Part shown: positions 48,943 through 57,772 of the stretch, piece after piece
How positions within the stretch are numbered: position 1 is the stretch's first letter
Layout: each line of letters opens with the position of its first letter
NCBI GenBank assembly: GCA_022841905.1
Contig: JALHQO010000005.1
Coordinates: 62,001-126,000 of the forward strand
Direction: 5' to 3'
Origin: Hyphomonadaceae bacterium
Lineage (GTDB): Bacteria; Pseudomonadota; Alphaproteobacteria; Caulobacterales; Aquidulcibacteraceae
Length of the DNA stretch: 64,000 bases
Position numbers and translations under genes: made by a program
Notes under the pieces: generated by a model
Databases searched by the model: none
Told to the model about the DNA's origin: nothing
Seen by the model: only the letters and a program-made list of their open reading frames with translations

Positions 48943-50208
48943 CTCAAACGTGATCGGCAGCGCTTTTAGCCCACTGACGAAGAAGCTTTCGCTGAGCTTG
49001 GGCTCGCCTGCGAGTTCGACTCGCTTCAGACGCGGCAACAGTTCTTCATAGAGAATACGCATTTCTAACCGCGCCAAATGCTGGCCCAGACACAAGTGCG
49101 CGCCGTTGCCGAAGGCGAGTTGGCGGTTGGGTTTGCGGTCGATGTCGAACGCATCCGGGTTCGGAAACACTTCTTCGTCGCGATTGCCGGAGGCGTAGCA
49201 AAGCATCAGCCAATCGTTCGCTTTGATCTGGCGGCCACGCAACTCCGTGTCGGCGCTGGCCGAGCGCATGAAGGTTTTCACCGGCGTCGCCCAGCGGATC
49301 GCTTCTTCGATCAAAGCCGGCACCAGCGTAAGATCGGCGCGCACGCGTTCTAGCAAACCAGGCACGGTGGCGAGCGCCCACATCGCGGCGGCAGTGGACG
49401 ATGACGTCGTGTCGTGTCCGGCCGTGGCGATGATCGTGAAGTATCCGGTGCGCTCGAACGGCGGCAGCGGCGCGCCATCGATCTCGGCGTTGGCGAGGAG
49501 CGTGGCCAAATCATCGCGCGGATTGGCGCGGCGATCGGTAGTGATCGCCTCGAAATAGTCTGTGAAATCCTGCAGCACGGCCAATAAGAGTTGCAAATAT
49601 TGTTCGTTGGTCAGCGCATCCTGGAAACGCTTCGTATCGGGGTCGGTCGCGCCGAACAATTCCTGCGTCAGCCGCAGCATGCGCGGGAAATCGACTTCCG
49701 GCACGCCCAGCACGTTCATCACCACGCGTAGCGGATAGTGCAGCGCTACGTCCTTGACGAAATCGCATTGCCCCGGCAACGCCGCGAAATCGGCGACGGC
49801 TTGCTGCGCCAGCGCCCGAATGTCCCCTTCGCGCTTCTTCACGTTCGCCGGCATGAACCACGCCTGCGTCAGCAGCCGATACTTCATGTGATCCGGCTCA
49901 TCCATCTGCACCAGCGAGCGCACCAGATGCGGGGTGCCGGTGATGGCGCGAGCGCGCCCCTCCCCGCCTTTGTTCATCAGCGTCGTGCCGCGCTGGCCGC
50001 TCAGATAGAGCGCGTTATTGCGGCTGATCTCCAAGATGTCAGCGTGCTTGGTGACCACCCAGAACGGATCGAAACCCTCAGGCTCCGCCACGCCAAGCGG
50101 ATTGTTCGCGCGCATCCAGCGATAAGCGTCGAAGAGAGCGGGCGTGGCGTAGGCCGGCGCGCTGACCAAGGTTTGCGCAATGTCATGCGGCAGCTTCACA
50201 TCGATCAT
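48934..50208 (-). CDS. Cytochrome P450
   Basis: I-helix TIIATAGHDTTSSS, ExxR-like EEAIRWATPV, heme loop LAFGNGAHLCLGQHLARLEMRI. Confidence 0.95.
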   Translation of the reverse strand: MIDVKLPHDIAQTLVSAPAYATPALFDAYRWMRANNPLGVAEPEGFDPFWVVTKHADILEISRNNALYLSGQRGTTLMNKGGEGRARAITGTPHLVRSLVQMDEPDHMKYRLLTQAWFMPANVKKREGDIRALAQQAVADFAALPGQCDFVKDVALHYPLRVVMNVLGVPEVDFPRMLRLTQELFGATDPDTKRFQDALTNEQYLQLLLAVLQDFTDYFEAITTDRRANPRDDLATLLANAEIDGAPLPPFERTGYFTIIATAGHDTTSSSTAAAMWALATVPGLLERVRADLTLVPALIEEAIRWATPVKTFMRSASADTELRGRQIKANDWLMLCYASGNRDEEVFPNPDAFDIDRKPNRQLAFGNGAHLCLGQHLARLEMRILYEELLPRLKRVELAGEPKLSESFFVSGLKALPITFELS

Positions 50209-50288
50209 TGGCGGCGCCTCCGTCGCGACTGTGCGCAAGGCGCCCTGCGCACGCAACTATCCGCAACGGAAGCGGTCGTGCGGAAACG

Positions 50289-50305
50289 AAAAAGGGGCCG
50301 ACCCC
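50289..50305 (-). terminator. Rho-independent terminator
   Basis: On minus strand GGGG-TCGG-CCCC followed by TTTTT, downstream of outer-membrane ORF. Confidence 0.65.
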
Positions 50306-50338
50306 TTAGGATCGACCCCTTCATCAGTCTTGCTTACG

Positions 50339-51475
50339 CTACTGATCAGAAGCGACGCGAAACTTCGAAGATGAAGTCGTGCGAAACGATGTCGGTTTCG
50401 ACGTCGTCTTCGCCAATGTTCGGGATGTTGAAATAGCGATAGCCGAAGCCATACGCGAAGCCCGACTCGGTGCGGTAGCTGGCGCCGACGCCAAGTTGCC
50501 ACGCGAAGCCAGAGTCGCTGGCTTCCGCTTGGTAGTCGTCATAATACCCCGTGAACGCAAACTCGGCTTCGACATCAGCCGCGCCGACGCCGCCACCAAG
50601 ATAGAAGGTCCAGTTGTTGCCGGCGTCGATGTTGTACCAGGCGTTAGCCATGACCGCCGTCGAGGCGAGACTGCCATCGACTGCCAACGTTTCATAGACT
50701 GGCGTCGGCCATACGAGTTCGTTAGCGTCCGCCTCGCGGTGCGACACCTCACCCTCGAACAGCCAGTTGCGAGGTCGTCGAAAATCTTGGCCGCAGTGTA
50801 GCAAAGGACACGCAACGTCACCGAAGGTTCCGGCGTCTGCGCAATCACCTTCACGATGTCGTCGATAATTGGGTCGCCCGCCTTGACCTTCGAAAGCCGC
50901 GCGAGCGTGTTCCATGCAAGCGCAAATCCAGGTGTATTCTTGGTGAGTTTGGTTAGTAGCTCTCGAGATTCCTCTTTGCGGCCAAGGTCGCTAAAAAGGC
51001 GCGCTTGCTCGTAGTCGGCGGTAACTGAACCACCACGCTTCTCACGCAGCGTTTCGATAAAATACTCAGCTTCCTTGAGGTTTCCGGCCTGGCGATGGGC
51101 GTGAATGAGATTGCCATACGCTTCGATGATCTCGGGTCGTAAGGCGATTGCGTATTCAAGAGATTCAATCGCCTGCTCGAAGCGGCGCGCGCGTACTGCG
51201 GCGCGACCCAGATTATTGAGAATAAGCCCATCCTTGGGCCGCGCGCGTGACGCACGCTGCAGCAAATCCAGCGCGCGCTCGTTGCGGTTCTTTTCGGACT
51301 GGATGACCCCCAAGAGATTGAGCGCGTCCGGATGCGACGGCACACGCTCCAACACCTTTATATAAGTCGCTTCCGCCTCATCGACGCGACCTTCCTGGTG
51401 CGCCTTTACTGCGGCCTCAAACACGGCTTGAAGGCGCGCGAATTCAGGGGGTTGGATTGGGCCTGGTGCCGTCAT
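50339..51475 (-). pseudogene. TPR-repeat protein, C-terminally truncated and read out of frame into the outer-membrane gene
   Basis: TPRs through ...TLRVLCYTAAKIFDDL, then nonsense-like Ser/Arg/Thr-rich tail overlapping the real outer-membrane frame. Confidence 0.65.
50346..50768 (-). pseudogene. N-terminally truncated outer-membrane beta-barrel protein
   Basis: NWLFEGEVSHREADANELVW...WTFYLGGGVGAADVEAEF...GVGASYRTESGFAYGFGYRYF...HDFIFEVSRRF (terminal F); no signal peptide in this frame. Confidence 0.65.
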
Positions 51476-51526
51476 TGATCTCTCCACGCCCCCTTTGAGC
51501 GGATACACAGAGAGGTGGCAAGCCGC

Positions 51527-52939
51527 TTACTCCAGCCGCAACACGCGGATCGTGTTGGTTTTCCCGGCTCGGCCGAAAGGAATGCCGGCAATGACGGCGA
51601 CGCGATCGCCGACTTCGGCAATGCCAAGCTTGCGCACGGCGGCGTCGGCTTTATCGACCATTTCTTCGACGTTAGAGACGTCCTCGGTCACGACCGAGCG
51701 TACGCCCCAAACGAGCGAGAGCTTGCGCGCAGTTTCAACAAACGGCGTCAGGCCGATCACACCACAACGCGGGCGCTCACGGGCGACGCGGATCGCGCTT
51801 GAACCGGTCGAAGTGTAAGCGACCACCGCAGCACAGCCGATGACATCGGCGATGTGGCGCGCAGAGAGAGCGATGGCGTCAGCGGTGGTGGCTTGCGGCG
51901 GCGTCATATCGCGCGGCAGCGAGGACCAGTATTCCTCGTCTTCCTCCACGGCCCGGATGATGCGGTCCATGATGGCGACCGCGCTCTGCGGATGGCGCCC
52001 GACCGCGCTTTCGGCGCTGAGCATGACGGCGTCGGCGCCCTGATAAACAGCGGTGGCCACGTCGCTGGCCTCCGCCCGCGTCGGCGTCGGCGCATCGACC
52101 ATGCTTTCGAGCATGTGCGTGGCGACGATGACGGGGCGGCCAGCGGCGCGGGCGGCGCGGATAATTTTGCGCTGCGCGATCGGCACTTGCTCCGGCGGCA
52201 GCTCGACGCCGAGATCGCCGCGCGCAACCATCACAGCATCCGACGCTTCGACGATGGCTTCGATCTGCAGCAAAGCTGAGGGCTTTTCGATTTTGGAGAT
52301 GATGCCGGCGCGCTCGCCGATCAAAGCGCGCGCTTCGTGGACGTCTTCGGGATGCTGCACGAACGAGAGCGCGATGTAATCGACACCCAGGTCGAGCGCG
52401 AACGCGAGATCTTCGCGATCCTTGTCGGTTAGCGCCGAAATCGGAATGCGACGCGTTGGGACGTTGACGCCTTTTTGGTTCTTCAACACGCCACCATGAT
52501 CGACGCGCGCCTTCAGCTGCGTGCGGCCGCGCTCGATCACGGTGATCTGCAACTTGCCGTCATCGAGCTTGAGGATGTCGCCCTCCTCCAGCGCGCTGAC
52601 GAGTTCGGCGTGCGGCAAACGAATGAGACCCTGCTTGCCGGGTTCGGTGGAGGCTTCGAGTGTGACCGTTTCGTTGAACTTGAGTTTGATCTCGCCGCCC
52701 TCGAACGAGCCGACGCGAATCTTCGGCCCCTGCAAATCCGCGAACACGGCGACGGCAACGCCTGCCTGTTCCTCCGCCGCGCGGATCGAGGAGAGCCGGC
52801 GCGCGTGATCGTCCTTGCTGCCGTGGCTGAAATTCAGCCGGAAGCAATCGACGCCGGCCTGGATGAGCATGGCCAAGCGCTCCGGCGGATCGCTGGCCGG
52901 GCCCATCGTGGCGACAATCTTACAATCGCGTGCGCGCAT
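51527..52939 (-). CDS. pyk: Pyruvate kinase
   Basis: KIVATMGPASDPPERLAMLIQAGVDCFRLNFSHG, MVARGDLGVELPPEQVPIAQ. Confidence 0.97.
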   Translation of the reverse strand: MRARDCKIVATMGPASDPPERLAMLIQAGVDCFRLNFSHGSKDDHARRLSSIRAAEEQAGVAVAVFADLQGPKIRVGSFEGGEIKLKFNETVTLEASTEPGKQGLIRLPHAELVSALEEGDILKLDDGKLQITVIERGRTQLKARVDHGGVLKNQKGVNVPTRRIPISALTDKDREDLAFALDLGVDYIALSFVQHPEDVHEARALIGERAGIISKIEKPSALLQIEAIVEASDAVMVARGDLGVELPPEQVPIAQRKIIRAARAAGRPVIVATHMLESMVDAPTPTRAEASDVATAVYQGADAVMLSAESAVGRHPQSAVAIMDRIIRAVEEDEEYWSSLPRDMTPPQATTADAIALSARHIADVIGCAAVVAYTSTGSSAIRVARERPRCGVIGLTPFVETARKLSLVWGVRSVVTEDVSNVEEMVDKADAAVRKLGIAEVGDRVAVIAGIPFGRAGKTNTIRVLRLE

Positions 52940-52949
52940 GTTTTTCCCA

Positions 52950-53044
52950 GGCGGTAGGCAATAAGCAGCACGCAATAGTGAGTCTGCGCTGCCGGAGCAA
53001 CGCGGCTAACACCGCTACTGCCGCTTGCCTACTGCTATTGCCCC
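52950..53044. repeat. Element E: GGCAATA/GCAGTAGGC short-period hairpin between pyk and gst
   Basis: Left GGCGGTAGGCAATAAGCAGCACGCAATAG; reverse complement of right GGGGCAATAGCAGTAGGCAAGCGGCAGTAGCGGT; right arm includes the gst stop codon. Confidence 0.65.
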
Positions 53045-53664
53045 ATCTTGTAGGGCCCGCCCTTTTCCAGCGCGCGCTGATAGGCCGGGCGGGCTTGTTG
53101 CAGTTTTCTGACGCGAACGAGATTGGGATAGCGCTCCAGCCCGCCGCGACTGGCGCCCGCGTCGAGTACGAAGCTCATTTGAATGTCGGCGGCGGTGAAC
53201 CGATCGGCGGCGAAATAGTCGCGGCCTTCGAGGTGAGTGTTGATGAAGCTGAAATGGTTGTCGATCTCAGGCTCGACGCGCATCTGCATCAGCGGTGCGC
53301 CGTTCTCGCCCAGCATGCCGACATAGAGTTTCAGCAGCAGCGGCAACATGGCCGAGCCTTCGGCAAAGTGCAGCCAGTACAGATAGTCAAAGCGCGCAGG
53401 ATCGCCGGCCGCGACGGCGAGTTGGCCGGCGTCTTCAGTGTCCGCAAAGTACTCGATGATCGCCGCAGACTCCGCGAACACTTCGCCGTCGCGCTCGATC
53501 ACCGGCGATTTACCGAGCGGATGGATGGATTTCAGCTCTGGCGGCGCGAGACGCGTCTGCGCGTTGCGCGCGTAACGCTTCACCTCAAAGTCGAGGCCAA
53601 GTTCTTCAAGCAGCCACAGCACACGCTGCGAGCGGGATTCTTCGAGATGGTGGACGATGATCAT
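53035..53664 (-). CDS. Glutathione S-transferase family protein
   Basis: MIIVHHLEESRSQRVLWLLEELGLDFEVKRYARN. Confidence 0.93.
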   Translation of the reverse strand: MIIVHHLEESRSQRVLWLLEELGLDFEVKRYARNAQTRLAPPELKSIHPLGKSPVIERDGEVFAESAAIIEYFADTEDAGQLAVAAGDPARFDYLYWLHFAEGSAMLPLLLKLYVGMLGENGAPLMQMRVEPEIDNHFSFINTHLEGRDYFAADRFTAADIQMSFVLDAGASRGGLERYPNLVRVRKLQQARPAYQRALEKGGPYKMGQ

Positions 53665-53677
53665 GCTGGCTCCGCGT

Positions 53678-53760
53678 CGGGGTTCGGGATTCGGGAATCG
53701 GTTCTCGGGTGTGGTTTGGAGGGCGACCCGAAACCCCACCCCCGACAACCGAAACCCGCA
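53678..53760. repeat. Element B: CGGGATT/CGGGTTTCGG short-period hairpin between gst and SMP-30 gene
   Basis: 53692-53723 matches reverse complement of 53727-53758 at about 23/32; ends flush with SMP-30 stop. Confidence 0.75.
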
Positions 53761-54663
53761 TTAGTAAGGTGCAAAATTTAGCTTCAATCCCGGTTCCGGC
53801 CAGCGGACCTTCGCGAGTTGCCCTGTCGCGGACAGCGTAATGTACGCGTCGCGCATATCGGCGCCGCCAAAGGCGATGTTGGTGACGAGCGGATCGGGCA
53901 GCGGCGTGTGTGTGAAAGCGCCAGCGGGCGTGATCGTGGTGACGCCGCCATTGAGCAGCGTGGCTACGCAGACATCGCCATTGGCTTGCACCGCTAAGCT
54001 GTCGAAGAAAACGTGCGCGGGATAGACGAACACGCAGCGCCCGATGGCGCCCATCGGCGGCGGCGCTACTTGGCCTTCATCAATGATATCGAACGCCCAC
54101 AATTTGCCGGCGTCGGTTTCAGCGGCGTACACGGTCTTCTCATCGGGCGAGAGGCCGACGCCGTTTAGGCCAGTGCCGCCATACGCCACCTCTTTCAGCA
54201 GCGAGCCATCGGGCTTGGCGTAATAGAGCCCGCCGCGATCGAGCGTGCGCGCATAAATTTTTCCGAGATCGGTGAACCAGATGTTTCCGGCTTTATCGAA
54301 GACGAGATCGTTGGGGCCGGAGAGTCTGCGGCCGTCGATTTTATCGTAGAGGCGCTCAATTTTGCCCGTGGCGAGATCGACGCGCTCTACGCGGCCGGTC
54401 TCGTAGTCGCGCGCGGCGCTGCCGGGGATCGTGAGCCCGCCCATGTCGTGATACTCGAAGCCGCCATTGTTGGTGACGTAGATCGCGCCGTCAGGGCCGA
54501 ACGCCGCGCCGTTGGGGCCGCCGGCCATTTGCGCGATCACTTCGCTCTTGCCGTTCCACACGCGCGTCAGCGTTTTGCGCTTGATTTCCACCAGGATGAC
54601 GCTGCCGTCCGGCATGGGGATCGGGCCTTCGGGAAATTGAAGGCCGGTTGCGATGATTTCCAT
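53761..54663 (-). CDS. SMP-30/gluconolactonase family protein
   Basis: LQFPEGPIPMPDGSVILVEI, LSGPNDLVFDKAGNIWFTDLG, GLNGVGLSPDEKTVYAAET. Confidence 0.93.
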   Translation of the reverse strand: MEIIATGLQFPEGPIPMPDGSVILVEIKRKTLTRVWNGKSEVIAQMAGGPNGAAFGPDGAIYVTNNGGFEYHDMGGLTIPGSAARDYETGRVERVDLATGKIERLYDKIDGRRLSGPNDLVFDKAGNIWFTDLGKIYARTLDRGGLYYAKPDGSLLKEVAYGGTGLNGVGLSPDEKTVYAAETDAGKLWAFDIIDEGQVAPPPMGAIGRCVFVYPAHVFFDSLAVQANGDVCVATLLNGGVTTITPAGAFTHTPLPDPLVTNIAFGGADMRDAYITLSATGQLAKVRWPEPGLKLNFAPY

Positions 54664-54723
54664 CAGGTGTCAGGTTCCAGGTGTCAAGACGCTGGCACCT
54701 GACACCAGACACCCGACGCCTGT
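54664..54723. repeat. Element C: AGGTGTC short-period hairpin between SMP-30 gene and folA
   Basis: CAGGTGTCAGGTTCCAGGTGTCA vs reverse complement of right arm CAGGCGTCGGGTGTCTGGTGTCA (18/23); flush with start and stop codons. Confidence 0.75.
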
Positions 54724-55230
54724 CTAGCGCTCCAGCACGCGGACGACGAAATCGGCATCGTCTTTCTCGCCACGCTCAACATGCTCGCGACTGACCTCAC
54801 GCCAAGCGCTAAGATCGAGGCGCAAGTGCGCGTCGCCTTCGGGCTCGAGGTTCACTTCGGTGAGGATGATGCGGTCGGCTTGTGGCAGCACGGCGTTGTA
54901 AAGCTGCGCGCCGCCGATGATGCACGCCTCCTCCGCGCCCGCCGCGATCGCCATCGCGCGCGCGGCGCCGAGCATAGCGGCGAGATCGGTGTAAACCCAC
55001 GCGCCATCCGCGACGAAATTCGCGTCGCGCGTCAGGATCAGGTTCTGGCGCCCAGGCAGCGGCTTCTTCGGCAGCGAGTCCCACGTCTTGCGCCCCATCA
55101 GAACGGGCTTGCCCATCGTCGCGGCCTTGAAACGCTTCATGTCGGACGACAGCCGCCACGGCAGCGCGCCATCGCGGCCGATAGCGCCATTCTTCGCGAC
55201 GGCGACGACGAGGGTCAGTTTGGGATTCAC
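54724..55230 (-). CDS. folA: Dihydrofolate reductase
   Basis: VVAVAKNGAIGRDGALPWRLSSDMKRFKAATMGKPVLMGRKTWDSLP. Confidence 0.96.
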   Translation of the reverse strand: MNPKLTLVVAVAKNGAIGRDGALPWRLSSDMKRFKAATMGKPVLMGRKTWDSLPKKPLPGRQNLILTRDANFVADGAWVYTDLAAMLGAARAMAIAAGAEEACIIGGAQLYNAVLPQADRIILTEVNLEPEGDAHLRLDLSAWREVSREHVERGEKDDADFVVRVLER

Positions 55231-55307
55231 CCACGCTTTTTACACAGGCCCCTCACGTTGCGCGAGCCCTGGGATGACGGCGAGCAGTGGATTGGATAAG
55301 GAAAACC

Positions 55308-55883
55308 ATGCCACGCAATCTCATCCTCTATGTCATCGCCGGCCTGGCTGGCTTTCTGGTGTTCGGCGTGTTGCGCGCGCTGCTTGGCGACGAGGTGGGC
55401 ATGATCCTCGCCGCTGTGGCGCTGATCGTCTGCATCGTGGTGGTTTACCGGAATTTGCAGACCAACCGCAAAGTCGCCGAGGCGACACCGCAGCAACGCA
55501 GCGAGGCGCTGGCGTTCGCAGCGCCCGCAGGCAAAGCCGCGCTCTACGTGTTTCGCAACCAGTTCGTCGGCCGCGCCGTCGGGATCAACGTGTTGATCGA
55601 CGGACGCGAAGTCGCGCAACTGAAAAGCCCGCGCTTCACGCGCATCCTGTTGGCGCCAGGCGCGCATCGGATCGCCGGCTACACCGGCACCAACAAGACG
55701 CCCGGCGACACCGAAGGCGCGGCGCTGAACGCAGTGGCCGGCGGAGTGCTGGTGCTGAAGTGCGAAGTCGAGCCGCAACTGGTCGGCGTGTCGGTGAAGT
55801 TTACGCCGCTTACGCTCGACGCGGGGCGCACGGACGTGGCGAAGATCGCGCGCATGGTCGTGCCGGATGTGGCCGAGATTTAG
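55308..55883 (+). CDS. Hypothetical membrane-anchored protein
   Basis: Two N-terminal TM segments then soluble domain (LYVFRNQFVGRAVGINVLIDGREVAQLKSPRF). Confidence 0.8.
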   Translation: MPRNLILYVIAGLAGFLVFGVLRALLGDEVGMILAAVALIVCIVVVYRNLQTNRKVAEATPQQRSEALAFAAPAGKAALYVFRNQFVGRAVGINVLIDGREVAQLKSPRFTRILLAPGAHRIAGYTGTNKTPGDTEGAALNAVAGGVLVLKCEVEPQLVGVSVKFTPLTLDAGRTDVAKIARMVVPDVAEI

Positions 55884-56564
55884 CTATCCAGCCGGCGGCT
55901 CATTCCGCGCGAACCAGATGATATGCCGCGCGCCTTTGCCGCCGCGGCCGGCGCGCACCATCACTTCCTCGACTTGAAAGCCTGCGTGCCGCAAGCGGCG
56001 TGCGAATTTTTCGTCCTTCCCAGCGGACCAAATCGCCAGCACGCCGCCCGGCTTCAGCGCCGCTTTCGCCGCCATCAACCCGGGCATCGAATAGATTTGG
56101 TCATTGCCTTCGCGCGTCAGCCCCTCCGGGCCGTTATCGACATCGAGCAAAATCGCGTTGTAGCGGCCATCAGCACGATCGATGACGCGAGAAACATCGC
56201 GCTCGACAAGATCGACGCGCGGATCGTCAAGACATCCCTCTGTCAGCGCCGCCATCGGCCCGCGCGCCCATTCGATGATCTCCGGCACGAGTTCAACCAC
56301 GGTGAAGCGCGCCTGCAGCCCAAGCCGCGCAAGTGCGGCGCGCAGCGTGAAGCCCATGCCGTAGCCGCCGATGAGCAGATGCGGCGCATCAGTGCGCAAC
56401 CGGTCGCACGTCATCAACGCCAGCGCCTCCTCCGAGCCACTCATCCGGCTCGACATCAGCTCATCGGCGCCGAGCGCGATGATGAAATCGGCGTCGTGGC
56501 GATAAAGGCGAAGCTCGTCGCCGCCGGGGATTTGCGCTGTGGCTAGGAGTTCGCGGGGTTTCAT
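55884..56564 (-). CDS. Spermidine synthase-like methyltransferase
   Basis: LLIGGYGMGFTLRAAL, VVELVPEIIEWARGPM, NAILLDVDNGPEGLT. Confidence 0.85.
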   Translation of the reverse strand: MKPRELLATAQIPGGDELRLYRHDADFIIALGADELMSSRMSGSEEALALMTCDRLRTDAPHLLIGGYGMGFTLRAALARLGLQARFTVVELVPEIIEWARGPMAALTEGCLDDPRVDLVERDVSRVIDRADGRYNAILLDVDNGPEGLTREGNDQIYSMPGLMAAKAALKPGGVLAIWSAGKDEKFARRLRHAGFQVEEVMVRAGRGGKGARHIIWFARNEPPAG

Positions 56565-56688
56565 TCTGTCTCTTACGCTCCCTCGCCCTCTTTTGGGAGG
56601 GCCTAGGACGTGCCACCGTAAGGCCCTCAAGGGGCATTGATGACGCTCGAACAGATGACTCTGGATCAATTCGAAGAGAGACAGGCCA

Positions 56689-57102
56689 ATGCTTGAAATC
56701 GGGCCGGCGCTTATGACGATCGGCATTCTCCAATTCACAGTGATCCCGCCGATTGCGGATATCAGTAAATCACACGCGCTGAACCCAGCTTGGCCGGCTC
56801 ATGCACGGTTTCACGTCGTAACGCAGGTGATGACAACATCCGCCCTCGGGGTGGCGGCGCTTTATTTCTTGTGGTCTGGCAGAGTCGATCACGCGCTCGG
56901 GGTTTGCATCGCGACGATCCTGAGCGCGATTGTGCTGAGCGGCTTCTTTGTGAGCGCGGCATTGTCGCCGCGCTATGGCGGCGCCGTCAGCGCTGAAGCC
57001 GGGTTCGCCGCCTCCAAGCTTGGCCGCATCGACGGCAACATCGCCAACTTCGCGCTCGCGGCCGTGCTCATCCTTGCGGGCCGCTTGCTGATGCTATTTT
57101 GA
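56689..57102 (+). CDS. Hypothetical membrane protein (137 aa)
   Basis: Four hydrophobic segments in good frame. Confidence 0.75.
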   Translation: MLEIGPALMTIGILQFTVIPPIADISKSHALNPAWPAHARFHVVTQVMTTSALGVAALYFLWSGRVDHALGVCIATILSAIVLSGFFVSAALSPRYGGAVSAEAGFAASKLGRIDGNIANFALAAVLILAGRLLMLF

Positions 57103-57125
57103 AATGGACTCTCGCTGGTGCTAGA

Positions 57126-57576
57126 ATGCGACGGCTGCTGAAGTTTCTGCATAGCGTTGCAGCCGCGGGGCTGATGGGCGGCGCGGCGGCGATGGCTGTC
57201 GTGTTGATGTTCACGCCCGCTTCGATCGACGATGCTAGCTATGCCGCGATCGTGCTTGGCATGTCGAAGCTCGCCGCGTGGATCATCGGCCCATCCATGG
57301 TGCTGACGGTCATCACTGGTCTTTTGGCGATGGTGGCACATCCGCCGTTTCAGGACGCCGGTTGGGTTTGGGTGAAAGCGGCGACCGGCATTCTCGTTCT
57401 CCAAGCCGGCTTGCACATCATCGCGTGCGGCGGGCGGAGCGGTCGCCGCAGATGCGGCGAACACAGCCCAGCTGTTTCAAGCTGAAATCAACACGGCATG
57501 GGTGCTGCTCGGCGTGTCTATCGCCAACATCGCGCTGGGCGTTTGGCGGCCACGCTTGCCGCAATATCCGGTTTGA
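57126..57576 (+). pseudogene. DUF2269-like membrane protein with frameshift
   Basis: Frame 1 to GLHIIA then frame +1 RAAGGAVAADAANTAQLFQAEINTAWVLLGVSIANIALGVWRPRLPQYPV*. Confidence 0.6.
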
Positions 57577-57585
57577 GGTCACTGC

Positions 57586-57771
57586 GTCCCCTCTCCTGGT
57601 TAAGGAGAGGGTGTCTGTGAGCGGCTCGTCCGCCGTAGCTTTAGCGAAGGCGGAAGCGAACGACGGGCGAGGTTTACCGGTGCATCAGGATGAGATTGAG
57701 TTTCGCGCGGCAACGACAGCAAACCTCATCCGGCGCTTCGCGCCACCTTCTCCTTAACCAGGAGAAGGAAC
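57586..57771. repeat. Inverted-repeat element (arms CTCTCCTGGTTAAGGAGAG-like)
   Basis: 57586-57613 matches reverse complement of 57744-57771 at 25/28; contains palindrome word also seen at 7933. Confidence 0.8.
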
Positions 57772-57772
57772 T

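Noticed and set aside
41281-54723. CRISPR array interpretation of the periodic intergenic repeats
   Set aside because: Units are 6-9 nt, degenerate and arranged as inverted arms without spacers; no cas genes present.
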